DNA from: Rhabdophis nuchalis
Lineage: Eukaryota; Chordata; Lepidosauria; Squamata; Natricidae
Direction of reading: 5' to 3'
Assembly (NCBI GenBank): GCA_039707465.1
Contig: CM077648.1
Coordinates: forward strand, 16,323,119-16,387,118
DNA: 64,000 nt
In this document: in pieces, positions 1-63,072 of the stretch
How the letters are laid out: the number at the start of each line of letters is the position of its first letter
Numbering within the stretch: position 1 is the stretch's first letter
The notes under the pieces: model-generated
What the model was told of the DNA's origin: nothing
Databases searched by the model: none
Seen by the model: the letters and a program-made list of their open reading frames with translations, nothing else
Position numbers and translations under genes: made by a program

Positions 1-734
1 GTTTGTGGTTGGCAGCTCTGGTTCCTGTCATCCTCCCTCCCTTTAGCCTCCCATTCCCACTTCTCCAGAGTTTATGGCAAAGTAAAGGAAAGCAGTTTGA
101 TGGCAGATCTGACAGGTCTTCCTTAATCAAAACAACCCAACAAACAACCCAACAACAGTCAATCCAGATAAAAACAAAATGAAATAGTGGTGAAGATTTC
201 GTTTCCCGTTGTTTCCCAACCTTAGCAACTTTTCAGATGTATGGACTTCAACTCCCAGAAATCCACAGCCTGGCTGGGAAAATCTGGGAATTGAATTGGG
301 CACCCATCTTAAAGTTGCTAAATAGTTAAGCTGGAGAAACCCTGTTCTAACCTGTTGTGTTACTTTTTGGGATATATCTGGAGAGCTGTTATTTTAAAAA
401 TGTAGTCAATCATAGGAGCCCACATTTTCAAGGTTTTAATCTCATTGTGCTAAAGTTGTAAAGGGCAACCATATTTTTGTGTGTGTTCAGTTTAATATTT
501 CCTTTCCACTCCCTGGAATTCTTTTAAAATGATGGCTCTCATCTGACCTACTTTTCTGGCTCTCTCATCTGTTCTTCCCACCTACAGTTTTTCCATCTGC
601 CAGGCATTTTTAGATCAGAAGAGCTTCTTAAATATTTTTAAATGCCAGGTAGTTTTGCCCGAATAGCTTGGATCTACTTTTAAGTGGATGATATTTTATT
701 ATTTTACAGAAAGGACATTATTCACAAAGGGCTT

Positions 735-880
735 CTTTTATTAATACAATACAATAGCAGAGCTGGAAAGGACCTTGGAGGTCTTCTAGTCCAACCCCCT
801 CCCCAGGCAGGAAGCCCTACACCATTTCAGACAGATGGCTATCCTACATCTTCCTAAAGTAGAAGTGCCCACAATTTAAA
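735..880 (-). repeat. CR1 LINE 3'-end fragment
   Basis: The strip reading ggaccttggaggtcttctag and the following TCCAACCCCCT/CAGGCAGG signature is the snake CR1 3' end in reverse, preceded by an AATAC-type microsatellite. The match decays after about 860. Confidence 0.75.
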
Positions 881-1015
881 AAAAAGGAAATAGCCGAATT
901 GCTGACCTTGGAAGGATGAAAGGCTGAGTCAACCTTGAGCCAATCAGCATCAAACTGCTGGCAGTCAGCAGATTTAGCCTGCAATGCTGCATTCTACCAC
1001 AGCTCTTTTACAAGA
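880..1015 (+). repeat. Squamate interspersed repeat fragment (gagtcaaccttgagc family)
   Basis: Shares ggatgaaaggctgagtcaac, ccttgagcc and the cagtcagcag/tagcctgcaatgctgca end with copies at 53715-53915 and 54310-54424. I cannot assign the family; it may be a SINE or a LINE tail. Confidence 0.5.
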
Positions 1016-1551
1016 TGCATCAAGTCAGGCATTATGGAAACCATGATATATGACTTAACATATTGTATGAATCCATTTTATGCAATAAACAAGGACTAAC
1101 AAACCCAGTCAGTGCGGGATTGGACGTGTTCTTTACCGCACAAGTGTTTTGGATTAAAAACAGTGAGTAGAAATTGTAAGGAAGCAGACTGTGATGTTTA
1201 TGATAATATAAGAGAAGGTAATAATTTTTCCAGCGAAGTACAGGCTGCCTGTGAAGCTACATCTTATCTCTCCTCCTTTGATCAAGAGATTGGATGTAAC
1301 TACCCCCCAAATCATGCCAGTTCCAGGACTTAAATTAAAACAACTTCCAAATCCTTAGATTTATCAAGGAGGAAAGTATATTTGTCAGAAACAGTGTAGG
1401 GTTGCTGGAAAGACTTTAATGTCATCTAAATCTGTTTGTTCTATTGCAAGGCTTACTGCCATGGTAGTCCCTGATTTGCAACAATCTGCCAAAGGTGGCA
1501 AAGCCAACCAGATTGCCACATGATGGAATGCAACCCTGATCCATTGTTATG

Positions 1552-1790
1552 ACCGTGTTTCCCCAAAAATAAGACTGGGCCTTATATTATTTTTTGCTCC
1601 AAAAGATTCATTGGGGCTTATTTTCTGGTTAGGTCTTATTTTGGGGGAAATATGGTACTAATTACAGCCCTCTGGCTTTATGATCTTAGCTAGGGCTTAT
1701 TTTTGGAGTAGGGTTTATCTTACGAGCATCCTGAAAAACCATGCTAGGGTTTATTTTCTGGTTGGGTCTTATTTTTGGGGAAACAAGGCA
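1552..1790. mobile_element. Non-autonomous DNA transposon with gtttccccaaaaataagac TIRs
   Basis: The left end reads gtttccccaaaaataagac and the right end is its reverse complement, with an AT-rich interior. A relative with the same ends lies at 27576-27842. Superfamily not assigned; no clear target duplication. Confidence 0.6.
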
Positions 1791-2127
1791 CTTGCAAACA
1801 GGTAGCCTCCATCCAGGCAAAAGCAGAGAGTAAGTAGCAACGTTTCTGCATCTCATTCATCGCCTAGCCAACCTCATGTATTATTCTGCAGGCAGCATTG
1901 CCTCATACTCCAAGTCTATATTGCAAGAGTAGACAGAACAAGATATCTTTTGGTTCTTGTTCATCTGATCATTGTATGGGTTTCATTTTCTGGGGTCAAA
2001 TTCAGCTGGTCTTTGTAGATATGCAGGTAATCAAACAAAAAGAGACATTTCTTTTATCTGGGAAAGAGGCTTTGCTCTAGAACTCTAGAAGAATTTCATT
2101 AAAATGCAGCATATTATTTATGTGCTT

Positions 2128-2150
2128 CACACACACACACACACACACAT
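2128..2150. repeat. (CA)n microsatellite
   Basis: Uninterrupted alternating CA, about 11 units. Confidence 0.9.
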
Positions 2151-2261
2151 CCACATGCACTCACACAGAGGGTTACCGTGGCAACCATAAAAACCTAGAG
2201 GCAGCAAACGTTTCAGCCAAGGGAGGGCAGGTTTTCAAGAAGGCATACGAACCCAATAGCC

Positions 2262-2850
2262 TGGCTGCGAATAGAATAGAGTAGAATAGAATAGAATAAC
2301 AGAGTTGGAAGGGACCTTGGAGGTCTTCTAGTCCAACCACCTGCCTAGACAGGAAATCCTATACCATTTCAGACAAATGGTTATCCAACATCTTGAAAAC
2401 TTCCATTGTTGGAGCATTTACAACTTCTGGAGGCAAATTGTTCCACTCATTCATTGTTCTAACTGTCAGGAAATTTCTCCTCAGTTCTAAGTTGCTTCTC
2501 TCCTTGATTAATTTCCACCCATTGCTTCTTGTTCTACCCTTAGTGCTTTGGAGAATAGTTTGACTCCTTCTTCTTTGTAGCAACCCTTGAGATATTGGAA
2601 GACAGCTATCATGGCTCCCCTGGTCCTTCTTTTCACTAAACTAGACCTACCCAGTTCCTGCAACCGTTCTTCATATGTTTTAGCCTCCAGCCCCATAATC
2701 ATTTTTGTCGTTTTTCTCTCCACTCTTTCTAGAGTCTCCACATCTTTTTTACATTGTGGCGACCAAACCTGGATGCAGTATTCCAAGTGTGGCCTTACCA
2801 AGACACTATACAGTGGCATTAACTCTTCATGTGTTCTTGATTCTATCCTG
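2262..2850 (-). mobile_element. CR1 LINE, 3' end with C-terminal reverse-transcriptase ORF remnant (part 1)
   Basis: Read on the minus strand it encodes the known CR1 ORF2 C-terminus (LYSVLVRPHLEYC, IQVWSPQCKKDVETLERV, then RRNFLTVRTMNEWNNLPPEVV) broken by frameshifts. An AATAG microsatellite (2264-2298) abuts the 3' end, typical of snake CR1. The element is interrupted at 2851 by the GC-rich insertion and resumes at 4271. Confidence 0.88.
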
Positions 2851-3149
2851 ATGTGGGTTCCTAAGGGTTCGCACGGGCTCCTGTGAGCCCTTTCGTCAAA
2901 TTTACTGATCCCGAGCGATCCGTTTGGACCGGTGGACCCGGAAGTAAGTAGGTCCCCCGCGCACGCCCATGCCCCTCCCCACCACCGCCTAGCCAGCGCT
3001 CTTGACTGCGCATGCGCGAAGAATGGCGGCCGATCGCCGAGCTCGATGAGGACCGAGGGGGTTGTTTTTGTTTAGGGCAGTGGTCGGCAAACCGCGGCTC
3101 GCGAGCGGCTCTTTGGCCCCTCGGGTGCGTCTCTTCCTCTCTCCTTCTC

Positions 3150-3475
3150 CCCCCCCAGGCAGTGGAGGGCCCAGCATGTCGGCTGGGGGGGCTCCGGCTG
3201 CCTCCCCCTGTAACGCGAACGGGCGTGGGGAGCTTGGGGGTGCTCTGGCTGCCTCCCCCTGTAATGCGCGAGCAAGCGAACGGGCGGGGGTAGCGCCCGG
3301 GGCTCCGGCTGCGCTGGAGCCGTCCGGGCACCGCATGCCCAGGGAGGCGCAGCCGCAGCCCCGGGCGCTCCCCCCCGCCCGTTCGCTCGCTCGCTCGATA
3401 CAGGGGGAGGCAGCCGGAGCCCCCCCAGCCAACATGTCAGGCCCTCCGCTGCCTCCGGGCAAGGGTGGGGAAGAG
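3150..3475. repeat. GC-rich inverted repeat
   Basis: The segment containing ggctccggctgcctccccct at 3189-3208 and 'gcgaacgggcggggg' near 3277 reappears as its reverse complement at about 3358-3475. The left arm holds an extra tandem copy of a roughly 75-base unit. Spacer is about 55 bases. Confidence 0.8.
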
Positions 3476-3739
3476 AGAGGAGGAGCCGCACCTGAGGAGC
3501 CCAAGAGGGACCTGGTGGAAACATGGCCGGCTGTCCTGCCCGATGTGCTCAGACGGCGGGAGCTGCCTGTCGCAGGGCTCAGGGGCAGCAGCAGCAACAG
3601 AGGGCGCCGAGCCGTGCTTTGGGACGTAGGTGGGCATGCGGCGCCCCGGACAGCCTCCACGGTGCTTGGATAGCCGCGGCCTCAGGTGCTCCCCTGCCAG
3701 CGTGCCAGGCTTTCCACTGCTTGGAGGGGGGGGAAGGGG

Positions 3740-3846
3740 AGGCAGAGAGGGAGGTTGAAACTGACATACAGAGAGAGACAGAGGGGGAGGGAGGAAGAGA
3801 CAAACAGAGAGAGACACAGAGAGAGAGGGAGGGAGAGGGAATCAGA

Positions 3847-3885
<39 letters not shown>

Positions 3886-4040
3886 TGACAGATGGGTAGA
3901 GGGAGGAGAGAGAGACAGATAAAGAGAGAGATAGACAGAGAGAGATAAAAAGAAAAAGAAAGAAAGAAAAATAGAAAAAAGAAAGTGGGAGAGAGAGATA
4001 AAGAAAGAAAGAAAAAAGAAAGAAAGAAAGAATAAATGAA
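3740..4040. repeat. Purine-rich and (CA)n simple repeats
   Basis: GAGA/GGGA-rich sequence, a (CA)n run at 3849-3881, then AGAA-type repeats. Long open frames here are artefacts of low complexity. Confidence 0.9.
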
Positions 4041-4098
4041 TTTTGGTTGCTAAGCAGGACATCGTTAAGTGAGTTTCACCACATTTTCCAAGTTGGCC

Positions 4099-4225
4099 AC
4101 ACCCACCCGGTCACATGGCTGGCAAGCCACTCCCACCCGGTCACATGGCCGGCAAGCCACTCCCACCCGGTCACATGGCTGGCAAGCCACTCCCACCCGG
4201 TCACATGGCCAACAAGTCACTCCCA
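4099..4225. repeat. 30-base minisatellite, about four copies
   Basis: Tandem unit with the core cactcccacccggtcacatg, copies differing by single bases (ggctggc / ggccggc). It lacks unique spacers, so it is not a CRISPR array. Confidence 0.88.
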
Positions 4226-4270
4226 CAAAGCAGGCCACACCCACAGAATATGTTCCAAAAATTTTGAAAC

Positions 4271-4450
4271 CCACCCCTGATTCTATCCCTCTGTTTATGC
4301 AGCCTAGAACTGTGTTGGCTTTTTTGGCAGTTGCTGCACACTGCTGGCTCATATTTAAATGGTTGTCCACTCCAAGATCCCTCTCACACTTGCTACTATT
4401 GAGCAAGGTACCACCTATACTGTACCTGTATAATCCTGAACCATGAATAG
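4271..4450 (-). mobile_element. CR1 LINE continuation (part 2)
   Basis: Continues the CR1 coding remnant of 2262-2850 after the insertion: minus-strand frame includes [14 protein letters not shown] and [20 protein letters not shown], as in the intact neighbour at 51404-52110. Confidence 0.85.
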
Positions 4451-5339
4451 TTTGGGTGATGTTTACCTAAAAAGCGTGGGGATGAGGGGAAGATTCACGT
4501 AGGAAAACAATAGCATCGCTCTCTTCTTGTGGATGAATGTTTTGTATTTTCCAAATATCACTTGGTTGAAAAAAAGAGGCAATAGAATGACAACTCAATA
4601 GCACCATATAGTAAATAATTAATGGATGAGATCTTCCAAAAAAATGTATTTGTGGCAAAATACGTGTTATTTTCTGCATATGTTTTGCCTAAGGGAATGC
4701 TTGCTGCATGGTTACGAAATTTGCCAACTCTTGTGTCCAGAAAATGTGTTAAAGTAGAACATGGCCAAGGCTGAATATACTTCTATTCTGCTTTATAAAA
4801 TATTAAAATGATATTTCCTAACAATGAAACTTTTATGATCAGCTAAGTTGTGTACTTGCGTAAATCATCTTAACTGAACACACATTTAAGAAGAACCCAT
4901 GTGGATCAGTCTGATGGGCCATTAACATCATGATTTGTGATTTCTACTGTAATCAGCCAAGTGTTTCCAAACTTGCTGGTTACAAACAGCAAGGCAATAA
5001 TGCTCTCCAATTCTCCACCAACTGATATTCATTTATATTCTCCCTTTGAAGGAGATTAATGCTACAGAAAGGTCATTATGAACCCCCTGCTGGGCTAGCG
5101 ATGATTAAAAACTATTGATAAACTCCTCTACCAACATTTATCTTATATTACAAAAGCTATTAAACATCCAGCACACATTGTCATTTTACCCTCTGTCATT
5201 TCACATGCTGTTTTTCAGCTAAGGCTTTAGACTTTTTTAACTACGAGAAGCTTTCAGAATATTGTTTGGAAGAGAAGTGGAGTTAAGAAGGGCTGATGGT
5301 AGACATCAAGGCAGACTGGTCCCCTGGTTTATTCCAACA

Positions 5340-5649
5340 TTAGTTGATAACCTGGCGTTGCCCAGGTATTTATTCATAGGGGGAAAATATCCAGACCAAA
5401 TGTAATTTCTAATGTTGGATTTTTCCTTTCGGAGTACTGCGAAGCCATTATCATGACAACTGCACTGCAGTGTACAATAGAAGCCATTTTAAGGCACAAC
5501 AGGCTGTATCTTAACAGACCCCCCCCCCCCCCCCCGAGTATTTGTTTCCAGAGAGTAAGTCATCTGTGTACCATGTTTGGTTGAAATTGCTCAAAGTGTT
5601 CCAGAGTTATGCCGGAACATAAACACACAGCCATTTATATATATATAGA
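5340..5649 (-). mobile_element. Helitron-like non-autonomous element
   Basis: On the minus strand it starts TCTATATATATATAAATGG after an A and ends CTAA before a T. A terminal hairpin CCTGG-gcaacg-CCAGG lies 8 bases before the end. These are the Helitron end rules (5' TC, 3' CTRR with hairpin, A/T insertion site). A C run of about 17 (5519-5535) lies inside. No Rep/helicase. Confidence 0.62.
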
Positions 5650-5661
5650 TTAGTTAGATAT

Positions 5662-6000
5662 GTAATCCTTGATTTACGATTGGTCACTTTGAAATTCTGA
5701 CCTCTCCTATGGTCATGTGACCACATTTTAGGTGCTTTGCAACCACCCGCCTTTACAGCCCTTTCAGCATCCTATAATTGCGATTTATGTTTGATTCCCT
5801 CCCCCCAAAAACAACAACAACAACTTGGTCTTCTAGGTTCTGGGGAAAAACACTATTAGGGATAAATAGGTTCACTTAGTAACAGTTGGCTTAATGATTG
5901 CCCCAAAAGAGGACATAAAATCGGTTGTGGTCATATGGTGACCTGTCATAGCTTTTAACTGAAAATGTTAAATTACAGCCATAAAGTAGAAGACTACCTG
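5662..6000. mobile_element. Old Tc/mariner-like non-autonomous element
   Basis: Ends resemble the caggtagtcctcgacttac family (left taatccttgatttac, right gaagactacctgta), with the family's gtcatgtgacc interior. Strongly diverged. Confidence 0.6.
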
Positions 6001-6034
6001 TAGTTCCTTGTGTTTCTATTCAAAGCAGCCAACC

Positions 6035-6327
6035 CAGGCATGCGATTCTACCCCTTCGGACGAACCGGTAGCTCTGATGATCAGCTGGGAGCCAACCAGT
6101 TCACTCCGACGATCAAGTGGCTCCGCCCACCTGCCCCTGCACTGTATTGACGTATATCTTTCTCGGCTGAGTCGCGTGGCAGAGCGGATTGCCGTACCTC
6201 AGCTGTTTTCTTTGCTAGCAGTAATGCGGAAGTTTTCTCAAAACTGTGCATGTGCGTGTCAGGCACATGCACACATAGCACGGGAGATCACCAAATTAGC
6301 TGTTAAACTGGTAGGATCCCACCACTG
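6035..6327. mobile_element. hAT non-autonomous element
   Basis: Ends caggcatgcgattctacc / ggatcccaccactg, flanked by the exact 8-base duplication agccaacc (6027-6034, 6328-6335). It sits about 100 bases beyond the predicted SNCA polyadenylation site. Confidence 0.85.
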
Positions 6328-6447
6328 AGCCAACCTATAGAGTTATGAATGTGTGTGTGAAGCTACCTTCGGAAGAACATTTTGAGATGGGAAGGGCGAA
6401 TTATTCAGAGCCAATTTAGCAGCTCCTCTTTTTAACAGTCAATGCGT

Positions 6448-6476
6448 TTTATTGATTCCAGTTGGCCATCTTTATT
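6448..6476 (-). terminator. SNCA: SNCA polyadenylation signals (two AATAAA)
   Basis: Two canonical AATAAA hexamers lie on the minus strand at 6476-6471 and 6453-6448, 547 and 570 bases into the 3' UTR. They are the first canonical pair after the stop codon. The next candidates lie beyond the hAT element at 6035-6327. Confidence 0.75.
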
Positions 6477-7022
6477 TACAGATACAGGTTAGTAAAACCT
6501 ATCACAAAACAGTAATGTTCCACAGTTAATATTTATAGGTGCATAGTTCATGCTCAGTTACTTTATATATATGTATATTATATGTATAGAAATATATTAA
6601 CAACTTTCACAATGAGGCCATTCTCAGACAGCCAAGAATGACCATAGAAAACATTTAAAAAACTTCCATACCATAAACGATACTAAATTACCAATGATCT
6701 ATCAACAAAACATTTACAGCTTTCTAAATAAGGAGTAGACACTTAGGTGTTCTTTAAATAGTTTTCGGTGTTTAGAACTTGAAGCCACAATATCCAGACA
6801 ACAACAATGGCTCTTATACTCAGGCTCCATTTCAGGCGGAGACTGGTCACCGCCGTGGAAACTGAACACGATGATAGATGCTCCATTCACTGCAGATGGA
6901 AAACTTCAAGACACTATAAAAACTATAAAAAGTAGTTTACACATTGGAACTCAGCACTTGTACAGGACAAGATGTTTTCGTGGACAGGTAGCGAGAGATA
7001 GATAGAAAGGAAGGAAGGAAAT

Positions 7023-59509
<52,487 letters not shown>

Positions 59510-62500
59510 CTGAAAAGATAGTAACTTTTATTTAATTCGTTAAGTCATTGAAGAAAGAATAGCATCGTGTTGTTTAGGAGGCAATAGCACATCTATCCAT
59601 GCATCCAATATAATCTGGGTCTAAAACTATGCAGATGGCTAAATATGGAGATAACCAAAGCATCAGGGAGGGGAAATGGGACAGAATCATGCTCATTAGA
59701 ACCACTGCCCTTCATGTACATAATCAATAGAAATAACTTGTGATTATTTCACAAATGAGTGGCTTCCATCAACCTGGTATCTGTTGCATGCTATCCTGCC
59801 AACCCCCCCCCCCACCTCTCTTTCTCCCTTCCCTTCCTCTCATTGGCTGGTGGTGAACTGTCACCTGAGCCCAAAAGCCGAGGGTGAACAGTGTTTCTGC
59901 CAAAAGCCCACGAGGAAGGGTGTGGGACTAAAGAGGGAGGGTCCCATTGGCCGGCACAAACAACTAGGGTCCTAACAGCGGAGGCGAGATCATAGAGGTT
60001 AATGGCTGGGGGTGGAAACCTGGGAGAGAAATAGGCGCGGCTAAGGTCAAGAGGAGAACGGTCCTACACCCTATCCTGGCAGACTACAGTTGAGTGCAAT
60101 ATCTCTTTAGAGAGGATTTTCAGGTGCCCCCATTTCCCGAAAAGATCCTCCATCCTGCTGCTTTTTAGTTCCTTCGGGGTAACAAGGAAGACCCTTTCAT
60201 TCTTACGGGCTTGTAACTCTTTGCCTTTTGGTGCCATTGCATTATGCTTCTTTAAGTGGTTTAATTTTGCAAACATTGCTTTAATGCATTTTTTTCTAAC
60301 CACCGCCTTTGTTTCTCGTTCCAAGGGACTGTTTCACAGTGGTTTTATTATTTGGGGGTGGGGAGTGGTTATGCAAAGATTGTTGAATAGCTCATGTCCT
60401 ACTTCATTCTAGCCTTAGTTTTCAATTGTAAATATTTTTCCCAGTTCTTTAAATGGTAAACTCATACCGTCTCTTCACCTCATTTGACCCCTAGTGATTA
60501 CAGCATTCAATGATGGTTGTACAAAAAAGCCAACTTCCACAAATAAAATAGAAGCACCTATATTAGATTCAGAGGTTCATTCATACTTTTTTTTTGATAG
60601 TCTTGGAATTAAATCACCAAGGGAGTCAAAGGACCGATGCAATATCATTACACTCATATATTATATACTCGTACACTACGCCATTGTTTCTGTAAGCCTG
60701 GTGTGCCAATAAGCACAAATGGATGACTTCATGCAGCATGCGAAACATAAAAGCTTAGTCCAAAAACTGGGCTCATACAATCTGCTTAGGTTAGAATCAT
60801 GATTTAGAAACCACAATACCAGGAAACTGGAGCCATGCAACATGCTAACTCAAAAGTCAGCACACTACATTATGGCTCGATGTGATACCCAGCACAAATA
60901 TTTCCTACACTGTAAATGTTTTTATGAAACCCTTGTCAGATAATATCAGATAATGCACTGGAAATGATTGATCACTGCCACATCTTGGGGTATATTCCAG
61001 ATGGTACATTAACCACCCAATCCAAGCTAAGTTTAGCAAGAGAATAAGTCTACTAATTTAAATTATATGTTTAATGAGTGAATGAGGCTACCAGCATGTA
61101 GCCTATGTCATGCACTGTGACTCACAAATAAACCTCAGAACAAACTTCACTCAAAAACAGAGACATATGGAATAACAACTGGAAGTCGCTTGTTCACAAG
61201 TGGCTAAATGTTAATCTTTAAGACTACAACAATTCAGTTTTATCCAGGATTCTCTCACCAGCACCCCAATATCTTTTTTAAACAGTTGGGGGGGTTTGTA
61301 GCTCACTTGCCTTTCAAACAGATTTTAAAATAAACTGGGTCTCCCGATTCTGCCAAGACAGCAAGAATAGACCGTAAAGCCATAATCTGGTATCACAGCA
61401 AGTTCTTCTGAACCACAAGCTTGTGAGTAATTCTTTTAAAATAGGAGTGTGAACTCGAAGTGGAATGAGGTGATGAGGAGGAGCCTCAGCCTGTCTCAAA
61501 GGGAGGATTCTAACATTAGCTGAAATCATGTTCAAACCCACAATATGGTTTGTTTTTCAACCAGCCCTTATTGCAGAAACAACCAAAGACGCTTCTGTAT
61601 CCTGGAACAGTAGAAGGACCTCTTTGCTTGCCCAGTCTCTTTGATTCATCTCCAATCACTGGTGCAATTTAGAAGACAAAAATGCAACAATCGTCTAAAC
61701 TTACAGAGACCGTCACTGTTTTGCTTCTCCCTTAAATTACTGGAGGAATTATTAATTTTGGCACCAGCATACCTACATGGAACCCAAGCTAGACTATCAG
61801 CTCTGAAATAAATATTTGCCAAATTAATCGGGGGTAAGGGAGGAAAAAAGTAATGGATGGACATGTAATGTATATATATGTGAAATGAGGTTAAGAGGTC
61901 CCCCCCCCCTTTGAACACCAAATCATTGAGAAGGCAAACCTTCAGATTTGCTGGATTATCTTGATTCACCAAAGGGTCCCCCAGTTTCCTAAAATGGAGA
62001 ATTGGCTTTTCCTCTTGAAAGTGGGGGACAATATAAATCGTAGGCACTTGCTAATTCCTATTTTTTCTCTTTCTCACCCACACAAGTCTCTTACACAAGA
62101 GAAGCAGTAAGATCATTATTTAATTATTTGGAAGACTGAGATGTTTTTTGCATCCCACATTTGTAGCAGAAGGAGCGCAACAGAATGCCCAGTGTGTTAG
62201 GCCCCCTTCACTCTTTTAGAGTCAAGGTCTTTTTCATTGGCAGCTGAGGAGCCTTAAAGGAGCTGGTTCCTTTTCTTTATATTCCTGCATTCCAGGCTAC
62301 CATGAGGAAGATGCATATTTCAACCATCTGTTGAGGAGCTGCTGCGACCAATCTCAATTACAAACCGGTCCAGCTCTTCTGACACCCTCGAGTTGATCTC
62401 CAAAACAATTTCCATCACTCCAACCACCTCGGTTGGCAAAGATAGCGGAAACTCTGGTCCAGGGCATCTGGAGACCGCCGTAGAATAGACGGTGTATGTT

Positions 62501-63072
62501 AGCATGGCTTATTTTCACCAGAATTCCAAAGAAACAAGGCAACTAAAAACCAGAAGGAAGTTTGCTTCTCCAGACATGATCGATGCATCAATTCTTCTCT
62601 GTCTATAAAGATGCAACCTAAGGCTGGTTCAGCATCAACAAGGAGATATTTCCCCCTTACACTGTTCTGGCCATCGTTGAGATGTTACCAAAGACATCTA
62701 ATAAGATCCATCTCAATTTTTCTTTCTCTCACAGCCAAATATGTTTATTTGCCTCTATGCCAAAGCTTATTTAAGAATCTCAGATACTTCCTCGAAAGTC
62801 TTGCCCGTGTGGAAGGGGTGACTCCGGAACTGAGCCCACACCGAATTGGCACAGTTTTTTCTTTGCACACTTACATAAAAGCCAGATCCAAGGAACACAG
62901 TGAATAAATATCACACCCAGCAAGGGCGATTGTCCAGTGGCAGCTCCATTGTCCAGCCTTTGCCCCCCCCCCGCCCCACTTTATCCCGGGAATAGGCACG
63001 CAAACGACCCCTTCCTTAGCAGCCTCCTGCGACCCCCTCTCCTCCCTAGAGATCCCTTGTAAGTTTACTCAC
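59510..63072 (-). other. SNCA: SNCA intron 1
   Basis: GT at 63072-63071 and AG at 59511-59510. Mostly unique AT-rich sequence. I recognise no complete transposon in it; open frames at 60064-60324, 61646-62047 and 62320-62505 match nothing I know. A C run sits at 59803-59812, another at 61900-61910. Confidence 0.75.

Larger units (their letters stand above)
2851..4270. mobile_element. Composite hAT-like element inserted in CR1, with CpG-rich core and simple repeats
   Basis: Outer ends are degraded copies of the caGTGGTGGGTTT / AAACCCACCCCTG hAT-type ends, and the CR1 target sequence attctatc flanks both sides (2843-2850 and 4271-4278). Inside are a CpG-dense block (2880-3720) with a large inverted repeat, purine-rich and CA simple repeats (3740-4040) and a 30-base minisatellite (4099-4225). 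No intact transposase is visible. Open frames in the GC block (for example 3062-3673) are spurious. Confidence 0.65.
1..6431. other. Sequence 3' of SNCA (intergenic)
   Basis: No host exon was recognised. It holds CR1 pieces, a TIR element (1552-1790), a large GC-rich composite element (2851-4270), a Helitron-like element and a Tc/mariner-like element. 1-730, 1015-1550, 1795-2260 and 4450-5339 appear to be plain unique or very old sequence; 216-320 looks like a decayed foldback copy. Confidence 0.6.

Noticed and set aside
1112..1333. 73-codon frame 3' of SNCA with several Cys
   Set aside because: Looked like a possible small secreted peptide, but no signal peptide, no recognisable Cys pattern, and no splice context.
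3062..3673. 203-codon open frame in GC-rich DNA
   Set aside because: Low-complexity Pro/Ala/Gly/Arg sequence in a CpG-dense repeat; long frames exist in several other frames on both strands of the same block.
4099..4225. CRISPR-like array
   Set aside because: Direct tandem 30-base units without spacers, in a vertebrate repeat.
60064..60324. 86-codon basic open frame in intron 1, minus strand
   Set aside because: Lys/Arg-rich but without a recognisable domain. Length is within chance for AT-rich intron DNA.
61646..62047. 133-codon open frame in intron 1, minus strand
   Set aside because: No recognisable motif, C-run and AT-rich tract inside; treated as chance.
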